In this document: piece after piece, positions 54,591-64,000 of the stretch | Layout: every line of letters begins with the position of its first letter | Position numbering within the stretch: the stretch's first letter is position 1 | NCBI RefSeq assembly: GCF_013409745.1 | Contig: NZ_JACCBH010000001.1 | Location: 434,001-498,000, forward strand | Source of the DNA: Microbacterium pseudoresistens | GTDB lineage: Bacteria > Actinomycetota > Actinomycetes > Actinomycetales > Microbacteriaceae | Direction: 5' to 3' | Length of the DNA stretch: 64,000 nucleotides | Notes under the pieces: model-generated | Told to the model about the DNA's origin: nothing | Databases searched by the model: none | The model's input: the letters and a program-made list of their open reading frames with translations, nothing else | Position numbers and translations under genes: made by a program

Positions 54591-56375
54591 ATGACCGATC
54601 TCGCGACCTCGCCCGAGGCGGCGACAGGCTCGACGCCCGTCGCCGACCGCGCCACGGGCGAAGAGCACGCGACGGACATGCCTGCCGAGCACGTCGAGGA
54701 GACCCTGGACGAAACCGCATCCGAGGCCCCCGCAGAGGCCGAACCCGCCGCGCAGTGGCCCGCGGAATCGTCGATCGAGAACGCCGAAGACGGCGCATCC
54801 GAGGCCGCCGAGACCGTGTCCGAGAACGAGTCCACTGACGCCGACGACGAAGAGGCCGCCACCACCCCGGAGGCCGCCACCACGAGCGTCATCGGCAGTG
54901 CGGACGAGGCCGAGGCCGCGGCGACCGCTCCGCACGGGGTCGGGAGCGATGCGGAGGCGGAGACCGACGCCTCGGGCGCGGACGACACCCCGACCGCGCA
55001 GTGGGCGCCCGTCGAGCCCGAGCGCAAGAAGCGGCACGTCGGTCGCTGGATCGCCGTGGGCGTCGGAGCCCTCGTGCTCGGCGCTGCCGCCGTGTCGACG
55101 ATCCTCATCGCCCCCGGCGTCACCATCGCGGGGATCCCCGTCGGCGGGATGACCCCTGGTGCGGCCGCGGAGGCCGTGCAGCACCGGCTCGACGACTTCC
55201 AGGTGAACCTCAGCGGCCCCGACGGCGACGCCACCATCACCGGCGCCGACCTCGGCGCGAACACCGATGCCGAGGCCTTGGCGGACAAGGCGTTCGACGC
55301 GCACCCGATGTGGAACGTCACCACCTGGTTCCCCGGCAGCGACGAGGGCGAGATCTCGCTCGACGAGGCCCAGGCCAAGGACGCGCTGCGCACTGCCGCT
55401 CCCTCGGTGTACCTCGACCCGGTCGATGCCACGGTCTCCTTCGACGCAGCCAGCAGCGCCTACGTCGCCACCCCCGCCGAGCGCGGCACGGGCATCGATC
55501 AGAACACGCTCACCTCGACCATCGCCGATGCGCTCGCCGAGGGCAGGAGCACCGTCGACGTCACGGCCAAGGCCTCTCCCGTCGCACCGTCGATCTCCGA
55601 TGCCACGGCCAAGAAGGCCATGGACGACCTCAACGGCGTCATCGCGACGGCCGGGTTCTACGTGGGCGCCGAGCGCACCGTGCCGATCGACGCGGCGACG
55701 CTCGCATCCTGGCTCACCGTCTACGACGAGGACGGCTCGATCGAGATCGATGCCGACAGCACCGCCATCCAGGCCTCGGTCGACGCCCTGCCCGGTCTGG
55801 TGAACCGGGCGCCGGTGAACGCCACCACCGTCGTGGACTCCGGAGGCAATGTTCTCTCCACGATCGCCGACGGCATCAACGGGCGCGAGCTCGGCGACGT
55901 GTCCGGCCTCGCCTCGACCTTCGCCCGCGCGCTCGAGAAGGGCGGTGCAGAGTCCGGCATCGCCGCGCTCCCCGTCACCGAGGTGCCCTTCGCCGTGACG
56001 CCCCTCGTGCGCACGATCGACGTCGACCTCGCCAACCAGACGGTGACCGCGATCGAGAACGGCGTCGCCATCGATTCATGGCTGGTCTCGTCCGGCCGCG
56101 GAGAGTTCGCGACGCAGACCGGCCACTTCACCGTGAACTGGAAGCTCAGCAGCCAGAACATGGGCAACCGCGACCTCACCCAGGCGCCGTTCTACTTCCA
56201 GCCCGACGTGCGCTGGGTGATGTACTTCAACGGCGACGAGGCCCTGCACGGCGTGTACTGGCACGACAACTGGGGCGTGCCGATGAGCCACGGCTGCGTG
56301 GGCATGCCCGAGTGGCGTGCCCAATGGCTGTACGACTGGTCGCCCGAGGGCGTCGAGGTCAACGTCCACTACTGA
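54591..56375 (+). CDS. L,D-transpeptidase (YkuD) with a long acidic cytoplasmic head
   Basis: 594 residues. About 1-145: Glu/Asp/Ala/Thr-rich, disordered. 145-151: KKRHVGR stop-transfer. About 152-173: membrane segment. About 180-455: two putative peptidoglycan-binding (PG_binding_4/VanW-like) repeats. About 460-594: YkuD catalytic domain with His in ALHGVYWHDN and catalytic Cys569 in MSHGCVGMPEW. It crosslinks peptidoglycan outside the membrane by 3-3 bonds. The long acidic intracellular head is unusual. It lies 148 bp after the lipoprotein gene. Confidence 0.92.
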   Translation: MTDLATSPEAATGSTPVADRATGEEHATDMPAEHVEETLDETASEAPAEAEPAAQWPAESSIENAEDGASEAAETVSENESTDADDEEAATTPEAATTSVIGSADEAEAAATAPHGVGSDAEAETDASGADDTPTAQWAPVEPERKKRHVGRWIAVGVGALVLGAAAVSTILIAPGVTIAGIPVGGMTPGAAAEAVQHRLDDFQVNLSGPDGDATITGADLGANTDAEALADKAFDAHPMWNVTTWFPGSDEGEISLDEAQAKDALRTAAPSVYLDPVDATVSFDAASSAYVATPAERGTGIDQNTLTSTIADALAEGRSTVDVTAKASPVAPSISDATAKKAMDDLNGVIATAGFYVGAERTVPIDAATLASWLTVYDEDGSIEIDADSTAIQASVDALPGLVNRAPVNATTVVDSGGNVLSTIADGINGRELGDVSGLASTFARALEKGGAESGIAALPVTEVPFAVTPLVRTIDVDLANQTVTAIENGVAIDSWLVSSGRGEFATQTGHFTVNWKLSSQNMGNRDLTQAPFYFQPDVRWVMYFNGDEALHGVYWHDNWGVPMSHGCVGMPEWRAQWLYDWSPEGVEVNVHY

Positions 56376-56388
56376 TCTCGTAGACGAT

Positions 56389-56437
56389 ACGACATCGACC
56401 CGCCGGCTCCTCTTGGAAGCCGGCGGGTCGATGTCGT
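56389..56437. terminator. 20-bp-stem bidirectional terminator
   Basis: Perfect 20-bp stem (56389-56408 with 56418-56437) and a 9-nt loop. It sits between the L,D-transpeptidase stop and the end of the convergent icd gene. Confidence 0.85.
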
Positions 56438-56453
56438 CGCAGCTGATGTCGTG

Positions 56454-58673
56454 TCAGGCCAGGGCGTCGATGACGGCGTTCAACGCGGCGCTCGGGCGCA
56501 TGACGGCGGCGACCTTCTCGGCGTCGGTACGGTAGTAACCGCCGATGTCGGCCGCCGAGCCCTGCGCGGCGAGCAGCTCGTCGACGATCGTCGACTCCTT
56601 CGCCGCGAGCGCCTCGGCCACCGGCGCGAAGGCTGCGGCCAGCTCGGCGTCGTCGGTCTGCGCCGCCAGCTCCTGCGCCCAGTACAGGGCGAGGTAGAAG
56701 TGGCTGCCGCGGTTGTCGATCGTGCCCAGCTTGCGACCAGGCGAGCGGTCCTCCTCGAGGAAGGTGCCGGTCGCGGCATCGAGGGTGGTGGCGAGGATGC
56801 GCGCCCTCTCGTTGCCGGTGCGGTCGGCGTAGTGCTCGAACGACGCCGCCAGCGCGAAGAACTCGCCCAGCGAATCCCAGCGCAGATAGTTCTCCTCGAC
56901 GAGCTGCTGCACGTGCTTGGGGGCGGAGCCGCCCGCGCCGGTCTCGAAGAGTCCGCCACCGGCGAGCAGCGGCACGATCGAGAGCATCTTGGCGCTCGTA
57001 CCCACCTCGAGGATCGGGAAGAGGTCGGTGAGGTAGTCGCGCAGCACGTTGCCGGTCACCGAGATGGTGTCCAGGCCGTGGCGCATGCGGGCCAGCGTGT
57101 AGCGGGTGGCCTCTTCGGGGGCGAGGATCGAGAACTGCGCGCCGGTGGTGTCGAGCGTCGCCACGGCCTGATAGATCTTCGCGATGAGCTGAGCGTCGTG
57201 CGCCCGGTTCTGGTCGAGCCAGAACACCGCGGGCGACCCGGTGGCCTGCGCCCGCGAGATCGCCAGGCGCACCCAGTCCATGACGGGGATGTGCTTGGTC
57301 TGCGTCGCGCGCCAGATGTCCCCGGCGGCCACCTCGTGCTCGATGACGACGGTGCCTTCGCCGTCGACGACCTCGACCCGGCCCGCCGCGGCGATCTCGA
57401 AGGTCTTGTCGTGGCTGCCGTACTCCTCGGCCGCCTGCGCCATGAGGCCGACGTTGGGCACGGTGCCGATCGTGGCGGGGTTCAGCGGGCCATTGGCGAT
57501 GACGTCGTCGATCACGGCCTGGTAGACCCCGGCGTAGGAGGAGTCGGGGATGACGGCGAGCGTGTCGTCCTCTCCCCCGTCGACGCCCCAGAGCTTGCCG
57601 CCGTTGCGCACGAGCGCGGGCATCGACGCATCCACGATGACGTCCGAGGGAACATGCAGGTTGGTGATGCCCTTGTCGGAGTTGACGTACGACAGACGCG
57701 GCCCCGCGGCGACGGCCCTCTCGAACTCGGCGATGATCTCGGCGCCGCCGTCGATCTTGGCAAGACCGGCGAGGATCGAGCCGAGGCCGTCGTTCGCACT
57801 GAGGCCGGCCTCGGACAGCTGATCGCCGAACCGGTCGAACACGTCGGCGAAGAACGCCGTGACGACGTGCCCGAAGATGATCGGGTCGGAGACCTTCATC
57901 ATCGTGGCCTTGAGGTGCACGGAGTACAGCACGTCGTCGGTCTTGGCCGTCTCGAGCGTCTCGGCGAGGAAGGCGTCGAGCGCGGCGGCCGACAGGAACG
58001 TCGCGTCGACGATCTCGCGCGGCAGCACCTTCAGGTCGTCCTTGAGGATCGTGACCGTGCCGTCTTCAGCGGTGTGACGGATGGTGAGCACGTCGTCGTG
58101 CGCGGCGACCCAGCTCTTCTCGTTGTGCTTGAAATCGTCGTGGCCCATGGTCGCCACCCGGGTCTTCGAGCCCTCGGAGAACGGCTTGTTCATGTGCGGG
58201 TGCTTCTTGGCGTAGTTCTTCACCGCCAGCGGAGCGCGGCGGTCGCTGTTTCCCTCGCGCAGCACCGGGTTGACGGCCGATCCCTTGATGCGGTCGTAGC
58301 GCGCACGCACATCCTTCTCTTCGACCGAGCCGGGCTCGTCGGGGTAGTCCGGGATGTCGAAGCCCTTGTCCTGCAGCTCGGCGATCGCCGCCTTCAACTG
58401 GGGGATGGAGGCGGAGATGTTGGGGAGCTTGATGATGTTCGCCTCGGGAAGGGTGGCCAGGCCCCCGAGCTCGGCGAGCGCGTCGCCCACCTCCTGCTCA
58501 GCGGTGAGCCGCTGCGGGAAGGCGGCGAGGATGCGCCCTGCCAGCGAGATGTCGCGCGTGGCGATCTCCACTCCCGCCTGGTGCGCGAAGCCGCGCACGA
58601 TGGGCAGCAGGGAGGCCGTAGCCAGCGCCGGCGCCTCGTCGGTATAGGTGTAGATGATGGCGTCGTCGGTCAC
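56454..58673 (-). CDS. icd: NADP-dependent isocitrate dehydrogenase, monomeric type
   Basis: 739 residues, the normal size of the monomeric (Azotobacter/Corynebacterium) enzyme; the dimeric form is about 420. Oxidises isocitrate to 2-oxoglutarate in the TCA cycle. Typical stretches are [59 protein letters not shown], and [23 protein letters not shown] start is used, with GGAGA upstream. It converges on the L,D-transpeptidase gene. Confidence 0.97.
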   Translation of the reverse strand: MTDDAIIYTYTDEAPALATASLLPIVRGFAHQAGVEIATRDISLAGRILAAFPQRLTAEQEVGDALAELGGLATLPEANIIKLPNISASIPQLKAAIAELQDKGFDIPDYPDEPGSVEEKDVRARYDRIKGSAVNPVLREGNSDRRAPLAVKNYAKKHPHMNKPFSEGSKTRVATMGHDDFKHNEKSWVAAHDDVLTIRHTAEDGTVTILKDDLKVLPREIVDATFLSAAALDAFLAETLETAKTDDVLYSVHLKATMMKVSDPIIFGHVVTAFFADVFDRFGDQLSEAGLSANDGLGSILAGLAKIDGGAEIIAEFERAVAAGPRLSYVNSDKGITNLHVPSDVIVDASMPALVRNGGKLWGVDGGEDDTLAVIPDSSYAGVYQAVIDDVIANGPLNPATIGTVPNVGLMAQAAEEYGSHDKTFEIAAAGRVEVVDGEGTVVIEHEVAAGDIWRATQTKHIPVMDWVRLAISRAQATGSPAVFWLDQNRAHDAQLIAKIYQAVATLDTTGAQFSILAPEEATRYTLARMRHGLDTISVTGNVLRDYLTDLFPILEVGTSAKMLSIVPLLAGGGLFETGAGGSAPKHVQQLVEENYLRWDSLGEFFALAASFEHYADRTGNERARILATTLDAATGTFLEEDRSPGRKLGTIDNRGSHFYLALYWAQELAAQTDDAELAAAFAPVAEALAAKESTIVDELLAAQGSAADIGGYYRTDAEKVAAVMRPSAALNAVIDALA

Positions 58674-58801
58674 CGGATCTTCTCCGTTCGCATGCGGATT
58701 TGTCTCGATACCAAGATACCTGAGGGAGTGCGCGAGCCAACTTCTGCACACGATCGGGCGCATCCGATAATTCGTGCGCCGCGAGGGGTTAGCCTGGGGG
58801 C

Positions 58802-59260
58802 ATGACGGATCTGCGCCTGGTCGAACTCTCCGCAGCGACGATCGTCGCTGTCAACAACCTGTCCCTCAAGCCGGGGCAGGAGCAGTTCCTCGCCCCCGTC
58901 TCCTACGGGATCGCCGCCACGGTGATCAACCCGCAGACCTCATGGCAGCGCGTCGTGCTCGACGGCGACGAGGTCGTGGGATTCGTCAGCGCCAACTTCG
59001 ACCCCGAGGCGCAGGAGGATCACTTCCGCTCCGTGCTGTGGCGCATCAACGTCGACGCCGACGACCAGGGTCGCGGCGTCGGCCGGTTCGCCGTCGAGAA
59101 CCTCGTCGCCGAGGCCCGCCGCCGTGACTTCGATCACCTCAACGTGATCTACGAAGCGGGCGAGAACGGTCCCGAGGCGTTCTTCGAGCGCGTGGGCTTC
59201 TCGCCGGTCGGCGAGACCCAGTACGGCGAGGTCATCGCCGAGGTGCGCTTCACGAAGTAG
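58802..59260 (+). CDS. GNAT-family N-acetyltransferase (SpeG/diamine-type)
   Basis: 152 residues. Acetyl-CoA motif A is [19 protein letters not shown] (Q/RxxGxG/A). [12 protein letters not shown] and [11 protein letters not shown] are the usual flanking strands. The start resembles diamine/spermidine acetyltransferases, but the substrate is not certain. ATG 58802 has only GGGGG nearby, so a leaderless or short-leader message is possible. It diverges from icd. Confidence 0.87.
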   Translation: MTDLRLVELSAATIVAVNNLSLKPGQEQFLAPVSYGIAATVINPQTSWQRVVLDGDEVVGFVSANFDPEAQEDHFRSVLWRINVDADDQGRGVGRFAVENLVAEARRRDFDHLNVIYEAGENGPEAFFERVGFSPVGETQYGEVIAEVRFTK

Positions 59261-59336
59261 TCCGGATCGCCGGATCACCCCACAGTCCGGCGGCGGGGCC
59301 TCGGATCCCCTCCCCCACCGAGGCTCCGTCGCCTTC

Positions 59337-61241
59337 TCATCCCTCCAGCGCGTACACCCGCGCCTCGTACGGGACCAGGCGCCTCTCGTCTCCCGCACCG
59401 GTGGCGTAGAGGAGGCGGGCCCGCGCGGGCATCCGCCACCGATGGGGCCGGTCGGTCAGGTTCGCGGCGACGCCGATCGTCTCGTCCTCGGCGCGGCGCT
59501 CGTAGAGCCAGAGTCCGCGACGCCTCGGGCCGAAGACGATCGCTCCGCGCGTGAGGGCGGGATGCGCGCGGCGCAGCGCGATGAGGTCGCGGCAGGCGCG
59601 GAGCACGGATCCCGGGTCGGCCGCCTGATCCTTCGCGTTCCACTTCTCGTGGTCGCCGTCGCCCATCAGCCACGGCGTGCCGTCCGTGAATCCGCCGTAC
59701 GGTCCCGAGGTCCACGGCATCGGAACCCTGGCGTGGTCTCGACTGCCGGCGAGCACCTCGGCGAACGCCTCCGCGTCGCTGCGCCCGAGCTCGCGCAGCG
59801 CGGCGTAGCGGTTGAGGCTCTCCACGTCGCGCAGCTGCGCGACGGAGGAGAACGCGTGGTTCACCAGCCCCAGCTCCTGCCCCTGGTAGAGAAAAGGCGT
59901 GCCCCGAAGGGTGAGCTTGAGCAGCAGGAGCAGTGTGCCCAGCGCCGCGCGGTGCTCGGGGCGCGGGTCGATCTTGGAGATCATGCGCGGGTTGTCGTGG
60001 TTCTCGAGGAACAGGCTCGGCCAGCAGGTCGCGCCGTACTCGCGCTGCCAGTCGGTCCAGGCGTCGCGCAGGTGGCGCAGGTCGTATCGGTAGTCCTCGA
60101 AGCGGGTGCGGCCGGGGGCGTCGAGATGGTCGAAGCCGAAGATCATGTCGAGCTCGCCGCGGTCCGGCGCGGTCAAGAGGCGTCCCAGCCGGGCGCCCAC
60201 ACCGGGGGTCTCCCCGATCGACACCGCCGCGTACGGCTCGAAGGCCTCCGCCCGCAGCTGCCGCAGGTGCTCGTGCAGGCGGGGTCCGGCGAAGTAGTGC
60301 TCCACGCCGGTGTACTCCATGAGCGCGCCGACGGTCGCATCCCCGTCGGGGAGCGCGGGCGGCTTGGAGATGTAGTTGATGACGTCGAGACGGAAGCCGT
60401 CGACCCCCTTCTCGAGCCACCAGCGCACCATCTCGACGATCTCCTCGCGCATCGGCGGATGGGTCCAGTCGAGATCCATCTGCCGGGGAGAGAACAGGTG
60501 CAGCGCCCATTCGCCGCGCTCGGGGAACCACCGCCACGCGGAGCCGGAGAAGAACGAGGTCCAGTTGTTCGGCGGCGCATCCGGCTCGCCCGGGCGGAAG
60601 AAGTAGTAGTCGCGGTAAGGCGAGGCGGGATCGGCGAGCGCCTGCTGGAACCAGGCGTGCTCATCGGAGGTGTGGTTGACGACGAGATCCATGATCAGCC
60701 GCATGCCGCGGCGGTGCAGCTCGTGGACGAGGCGGTCGAGATCGTCCATCGTGCCGAACTCGGCCATCACCGCGCGGTAGTCGCGGATGTCGTAACCGTT
60801 GTCGTCGTTGGGCGAGTCGTAGACGGGCGAGAGCCAGAGGGCGTCCACGCCGAGGTCCTGCAGATGGTCGAGTCGGGCGAGGATGCCGCCGAGATCGCCG
60901 ATGCCGTCGCCGTCGGAGTCCATGAACGAACGCGGATACACCTGGTAGAAGACCGCATCCTGCCACCAGGCGCGCGGACGCTCGGCGACCTCGTCGCTCG
61001 GGATATCGCGATGCTGGTTCAGCAGGTCGAGCAGCGTCGGGACGAAGCCCTCGCCCACCCGGCGCGCGAACAGGCGGTGCACGGTGCCAAGGCGCAGCGA
61101 GCCGATGACCGGGTTGTCGATCCAGCGGGTCGACCGGCCCAGTTGCAGGAGGATCTTCTGCACGATGTCGTGTCCCAGCGGATGCGCCCTGACGTCGCGC
61201 ACCCGGCTGCCCATGTCCAGCAGCGGTGCCTGCTCAGCCAC
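59337..61241 (-). CDS. GH13 alpha-glucosidase-type enzyme with an N-terminal extension
   Basis: 634 residues. GH13 core from about residue 92 (WWQDAVFYQVYPRSFMDSDG). Catalytic residues are Asp in GFRLDVINYI, Glu in SIGETPG and Asp in LENHDNPR, consistent with the oligo-1,6-glucosidase/alpha-glucosidase group. The first ~90 residues (RVRDVRAHPLGHDIVQKILL, LRLGTVHRLFARRVG) are an extra helical module that I do not recognise. A GTG start is chosen because it overlaps the transporter stop by eight bases; Met10 is an alternative. Last gene of a three-gene sugar operon. Confidence 0.92.
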   Translation of the reverse strand: MAEQAPLLDMGSRVRDVRAHPLGHDIVQKILLQLGRSTRWIDNPVIGSLRLGTVHRLFARRVGEGFVPTLLDLLNQHRDIPSDEVAERPRAWWQDAVFYQVYPRSFMDSDGDGIGDLGGILARLDHLQDLGVDALWLSPVYDSPNDDNGYDIRDYRAVMAEFGTMDDLDRLVHELHRRGMRLIMDLVVNHTSDEHAWFQQALADPASPYRDYYFFRPGEPDAPPNNWTSFFSGSAWRWFPERGEWALHLFSPRQMDLDWTHPPMREEIVEMVRWWLEKGVDGFRLDVINYISKPPALPDGDATVGALMEYTGVEHYFAGPRLHEHLRQLRAEAFEPYAAVSIGETPGVGARLGRLLTAPDRGELDMIFGFDHLDAPGRTRFEDYRYDLRHLRDAWTDWQREYGATCWPSLFLENHDNPRMISKIDPRPEHRAALGTLLLLLKLTLRGTPFLYQGQELGLVNHAFSSVAQLRDVESLNRYAALRELGRSDAEAFAEVLAGSRDHARVPMPWTSGPYGGFTDGTPWLMGDGDHEKWNAKDQAADPGSVLRACRDLIALRRAHPALTRGAIVFGPRRRGLWLYERRAEDETIGVAANLTDRPHRWRMPARARLLYATGAGDERRLVPYEARVYALEG

Positions 61242-62640
61242 CGATCGCCCCCTCGCGCGGTGCGACGTCGTGGGCGCGCAGGCGGAGCTCTTCGACGATG
61301 CGGGCGTACCGGGCAGCGTCGAGGCGGTACCAGATCCGGTAGACGAGGTAGCTGAGCACGATCAGGATCAGCGGCAGCCAGAACATGCTCCCGCGGATCA
61401 GCGTCGTCCCCTCCGGACTCATGTCGGCGGCGCCCGTGGCCTCCTGCATGCCCGAGGCGATGACCGTCCACCCGATGACGCCGTTGGAGACTGCGGCGGC
61501 CATCTTGTAGACGAAGGGCTGCAGCGACAGGGTGATGCTGTCGTTGCGGCTGCCGAGCTTCCAGTGCCCGTACTCGACCGTGTCGGCGATGAACATGAGC
61601 ATGAGCAGCTGGATCGCCGCCTGCGCGGAGAAGATCAGCAGCCCCGCGATGACGATCATCGCCAGCGCCCCGGGCGGGGTGAACGAGAACAGCACGTACC
61701 CCAGAGCCACGCACGCCACGGATGCCGTGAACAGAGTACGCCGCGAGGCGAGCCGGCTCAGCAGGGGGAAACAGGCCAGAGCGGCGATCTGGGCGACGCC
61801 GAGCACGACGGCGAACACCGAGTAGACGCCCTCGTCTCCGAAGACGTACTTGAAATAGAAGAGTCCGAGCCCGGTCGTGATCGAGAAGGCCGACATGAAC
61901 AGCAGCATCGCGACGCCGGCGACGAGGAGCTGGTCGTTGCGGACGATGATCCGGAACAGCTCGCGCAGCTTCGTCGCCCCGCTGGGCACCGGGATCGTCG
62001 GGTCCTCGCGGACCAGGAGCACCATCACCGTCTGGAAGACGAGCATGAGCACCGCCGCGGCGAGTGCGATGACCGTGTACGCCGAGCGCAGGTCGCCGGT
62101 GACCGCGGCCAGCGCGTTCGAGACGGGGACGATCGCGACGACCATCGAGAAGACGCCGATGTTGGCGCAGATCCGGGCGAAGGCGCCGATGCGCTCGCGC
62201 TCGTCCTGATCCTGCGTGAGCGCGGGAAGCATCGACCAGTAGCCCAGGTCGTTCATCGTGTACGAGATCTCCCACGCCACATACACGACGGTGAAGACGA
62301 CGACGAAGGCGGCGTCGTCGAGGCCGAAGTCGGTGAACATCAGCACGAGGAAGAGGCAGGAGAGCACCGCCCCGACGACGATCCAGGGCCGGAAGCGTCC
62401 CCAGCGGCTGCGGGTGTTGTCGACGATCAGCCCCATGAAGGGGTCGTTGACGGCGTCGAAGACGCGTGCGATGACGAGGACGACCGTGACTGCCGCGAGC
62501 ACGCCCGCCGAGACCTCCAGCACATCGCTGAGGTAGAAGATCAAGTACATGCTCACGAGCGTGTACGACAGGTCCCGTCCCAGCGTCCCGATCCCGTAGC
62601 CGTAGCGGGTGCGCCGCACGTGCGGACCAGGAGCGGTCAC
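61234..62640 (-). CDS. GPH-family sugar:cation symporter (MelB-like)
   Basis: 468 residues, 12 membrane segments. GPH-family pattern: YGIGTLGRDLSYTLVSMYLI opening TM1, DPFMGLIVDNTRSRWGRFRPW (loop 2-3, DP/NTR-RWGRFRP signature) and GHWKLGSRNDSITLSLQPF in the later loop. It imports glucosides or glucuronides with a cation; the GH13 enzyme downstream indicates an alpha-glucoside such as isomaltose. GTG start overlaps the upstream stop (GTGA). Confidence 0.93.
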   Translation of the reverse strand: MTAPGPHVRRTRYGYGIGTLGRDLSYTLVSMYLIFYLSDVLEVSAGVLAAVTVVLVIARVFDAVNDPFMGLIVDNTRSRWGRFRPWIVVGAVLSCLFLVLMFTDFGLDDAAFVVVFTVVYVAWEISYTMNDLGYWSMLPALTQDQDERERIGAFARICANIGVFSMVVAIVPVSNALAAVTGDLRSAYTVIALAAAVLMLVFQTVMVLLVREDPTIPVPSGATKLRELFRIIVRNDQLLVAGVAMLLFMSAFSITTGLGLFYFKYVFGDEGVYSVFAVVLGVAQIAALACFPLLSRLASRRTLFTASVACVALGYVLFSFTPPGALAMIVIAGLLIFSAQAAIQLLMLMFIADTVEYGHWKLGSRNDSITLSLQPFVYKMAAAVSNGVIGWTVIASGMQEATGAADMSPEGTTLIRGSMFWLPLILIVLSYLVYRIWYRLDAARYARIVEELRLRAHDVAPREGAIGG

Positions 62641-63473
62641 TTCTCGCCCCGCCGGAACGGATTGCGCTCGGTCCATTGCGAGATCGCAGAGGAGACCGCA
62701 CCCGCGGCATCGTCCAGGAGCCGGGCGGAGCGCCCGATGGCGTCGTGCGCCGCCTCCTGCCACGATGCCGCCCTGGCGCGCTCGGCGGCCGGGTCGCGCC
62801 CCTCGGCTCTCGCCCGCGCCGCGCGCTCCGCGCGATCCAGGGCTCGACCCATCGCGTCGACGGCATCGCGATACGCGGAGAACGCCGACGCGGTCACCTG
62901 CCGGTCGTCCGCATCGGGGCGCAGCCGCTGCGCCTCGGCGGCCGCGGTGAAGAACAGGCCCGTGTCGGGGTCGCGACCATCGCTCATGGTCGGAAAGGCG
63001 ATGAGCTTGTGCGGATCGGTCTCGTACGTCATCCAGCGCGCCGTGAGCGCATCGTGCGCGCGGTGCAGACGAGGCAGCGGCCACTGCTCGGGCGGCAGCG
63101 CCGAGGCGAGCTCCTGCCGGGCGGCGTCGCGCTGCGCCCTGCGCGCCCGGACGGCGGCCACACCTGCTCGGAGCGCCAGTTCGGCGTCGCGCAACGCCCT
63201 GCGCGCCGCCGCGACCTCGGCGGCGCCGACCGCCGACACGGCCCGATCGGCCGCGGCCTTTGCGGCATCCGCCCTGGCGAGCTTGACCGTCACCCGCGCA
63301 CGCGCCACTTCTTCCTGCGCGCGCTGCAGGTCGTGCCGAGCGGCGTCGTAGGCGAGTCGCCGACGCAGATCCCGCTTCATGCCGCGCACCGCCAGCACCC
63401 CGGCAGCGCCCGCGGCCGCCGCGACGGGGCCGAGCCACCAGAACTCGGCCGCGAACGCCCACAGAGGATCCAC
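62637..63473 (-). CDS. membrane-anchored coiled-coil protein of unknown function
   Basis: 278 residues. A single N-terminal membrane segment (about 10-32) is followed by a long Ala/Arg-rich predicted coiled coil (about 35-125, e.g. DLQRAQEEVARARVTVKLAR) and a C-terminal globular part ending SQWTERNPFRRGEK. No catalytic motif seen and no family recognised. GTG start, without a clear ribosome site. It overlaps the GPH transporter gene by four bases, so the operon order is coiled-coil protein, transporter, GH13. Confidence 0.8.
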   Translation of the reverse strand: MDPLWAFAAEFWWLGPVAAAAGAAGVLAVRGMKRDLRRRLAYDAARHDLQRAQEEVARARVTVKLARADAAKAAADRAVSAVGAAEVAAARRALRDAELALRAGVAAVRARRAQRDAARQELASALPPEQWPLPRLHRAHDALTARWMTYETDPHKLIAFPTMSDGRDPDTGLFFTAAAEAQRLRPDADDRQVTASAFSAYRDAVDAMGRALDRAERAARARAEGRDPAAERARAASWQEAAHDAIGRSARLLDDAAGAVSSAISQWTERNPFRRGEK

Positions 63474-63528
63474 CCGTCGAGACTATCCATCGCCGCCGTC
63501 GCCATGGGACGAGCCTACGTCGCCACCC

Positions 63529-64000
<472 letters not shown>

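Noticed and set aside
56377..56392. TCGTAGACGA after the L,D-transpeptidase gene as a third GntR site
   Set aside because: The centre differs from TCGTATACGA and it lies between a stop codon and a terminator, not in a promoter.

Overview
The window is GC-rich (roughly 70%), densely packed DNA from an actinobacterium, most likely a Microbacterium or close relative in the Microbacteriaceae. The clues are HrcA/CIRCE control of a lone groEL, a LytR_C plus DUF3263 pair, a monomeric NADP-isocitrate dehydrogenase, an HpaD-type dioxygenase very like the Brevibacterium enzyme, GTG starts, and many ATGA/GTGA start-stop overlaps. It looks chromosomal. I see no phage genes, transposase, rRNA or CRISPR array, and one tRNA (Thr, TGT). 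Gene identities come from reading motifs, not from database searches.

Layout. 1-5160: groEL (C-terminal end cut off by the window), LytR_C protein, DUF3263, msrB, nitroreductase, a small stress-like protein, tRNA-Thr and a DsbA-like protein without its CxxC. 5421-11097: sugar ABC ATPase, DUF4032 protein, NAD(P)-binding oxidoreductase, rlmB, cysS. 11144-16226: PTS-type dihydroxyacetone kinase operon dhaK-dhaL-dhaM, with dhaM fused to HPr and a full-length enzyme I, beside a divergent IclR regulator. 16347-20961: paaABCDE and an enoyl-CoA hydratase/isomerase, behind a 36-bp operator palindrome. 20989-26963: phosphoribosyltransferase, a ThDP enzyme carrying an in-frame nested palindrome, and an ABC transporter with a two-component system. 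27156-39434: aromatic catabolism, with a flavin hydroxylase, IclR regulator, 8-oxoguanine-deaminase-like amidohydrolase, MHS transporter and the homoprotocatechuate meta-cleavage operon. 39503-43180: DUF6882, a membrane protein, folD and glyA, with a ZTP riboswitch ahead of glyA. 43369-53726: amino-sugar genes (GH20, nagA, nagB, ROK kinase, ROK repressor) around a membrane-tethered sigma factor, a YrdB-like protein, a GlcD-like oxidase and a Nudix hydrolase. 53939-64000: lipoprotein, L,D-transpeptidase, icd, GNAT, a GH13/GPH-transporter/coiled-coil operon, and part of an ABC exporter.

How the genes work together. Two aryl-acetate routes sit close together. The paa genes epoxidise phenylacetyl-CoA, and the hpc/hpa genes cleave homoprotocatechuate and carry the ring-opened product to pyruvate and succinate semialdehyde. 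Identical TCGTATACGA palindromes lie in both divergent promoter regions of the aromatic block and suggest one GntR regulator controls both. The dha genes use phosphoenolpyruvate through one polypeptide that carries the whole phosphorelay. The GH20/nag genes feed N-acetylglucosamine into glycolysis. glyA-folD form a one-carbon unit under purine-intermediate (ZMP/ZTP) control.

The least explained signals are nested palindromes with 29-nt arms and a 19-nt internal period at 22689-22753 (inside a coding sequence) and 41824-41894 (intergenic), a sigma/anti-sigma fusion with a Pro/Asp-rich exterior, and an FAH-RraA fusion in the homoprotocatechuate operon.
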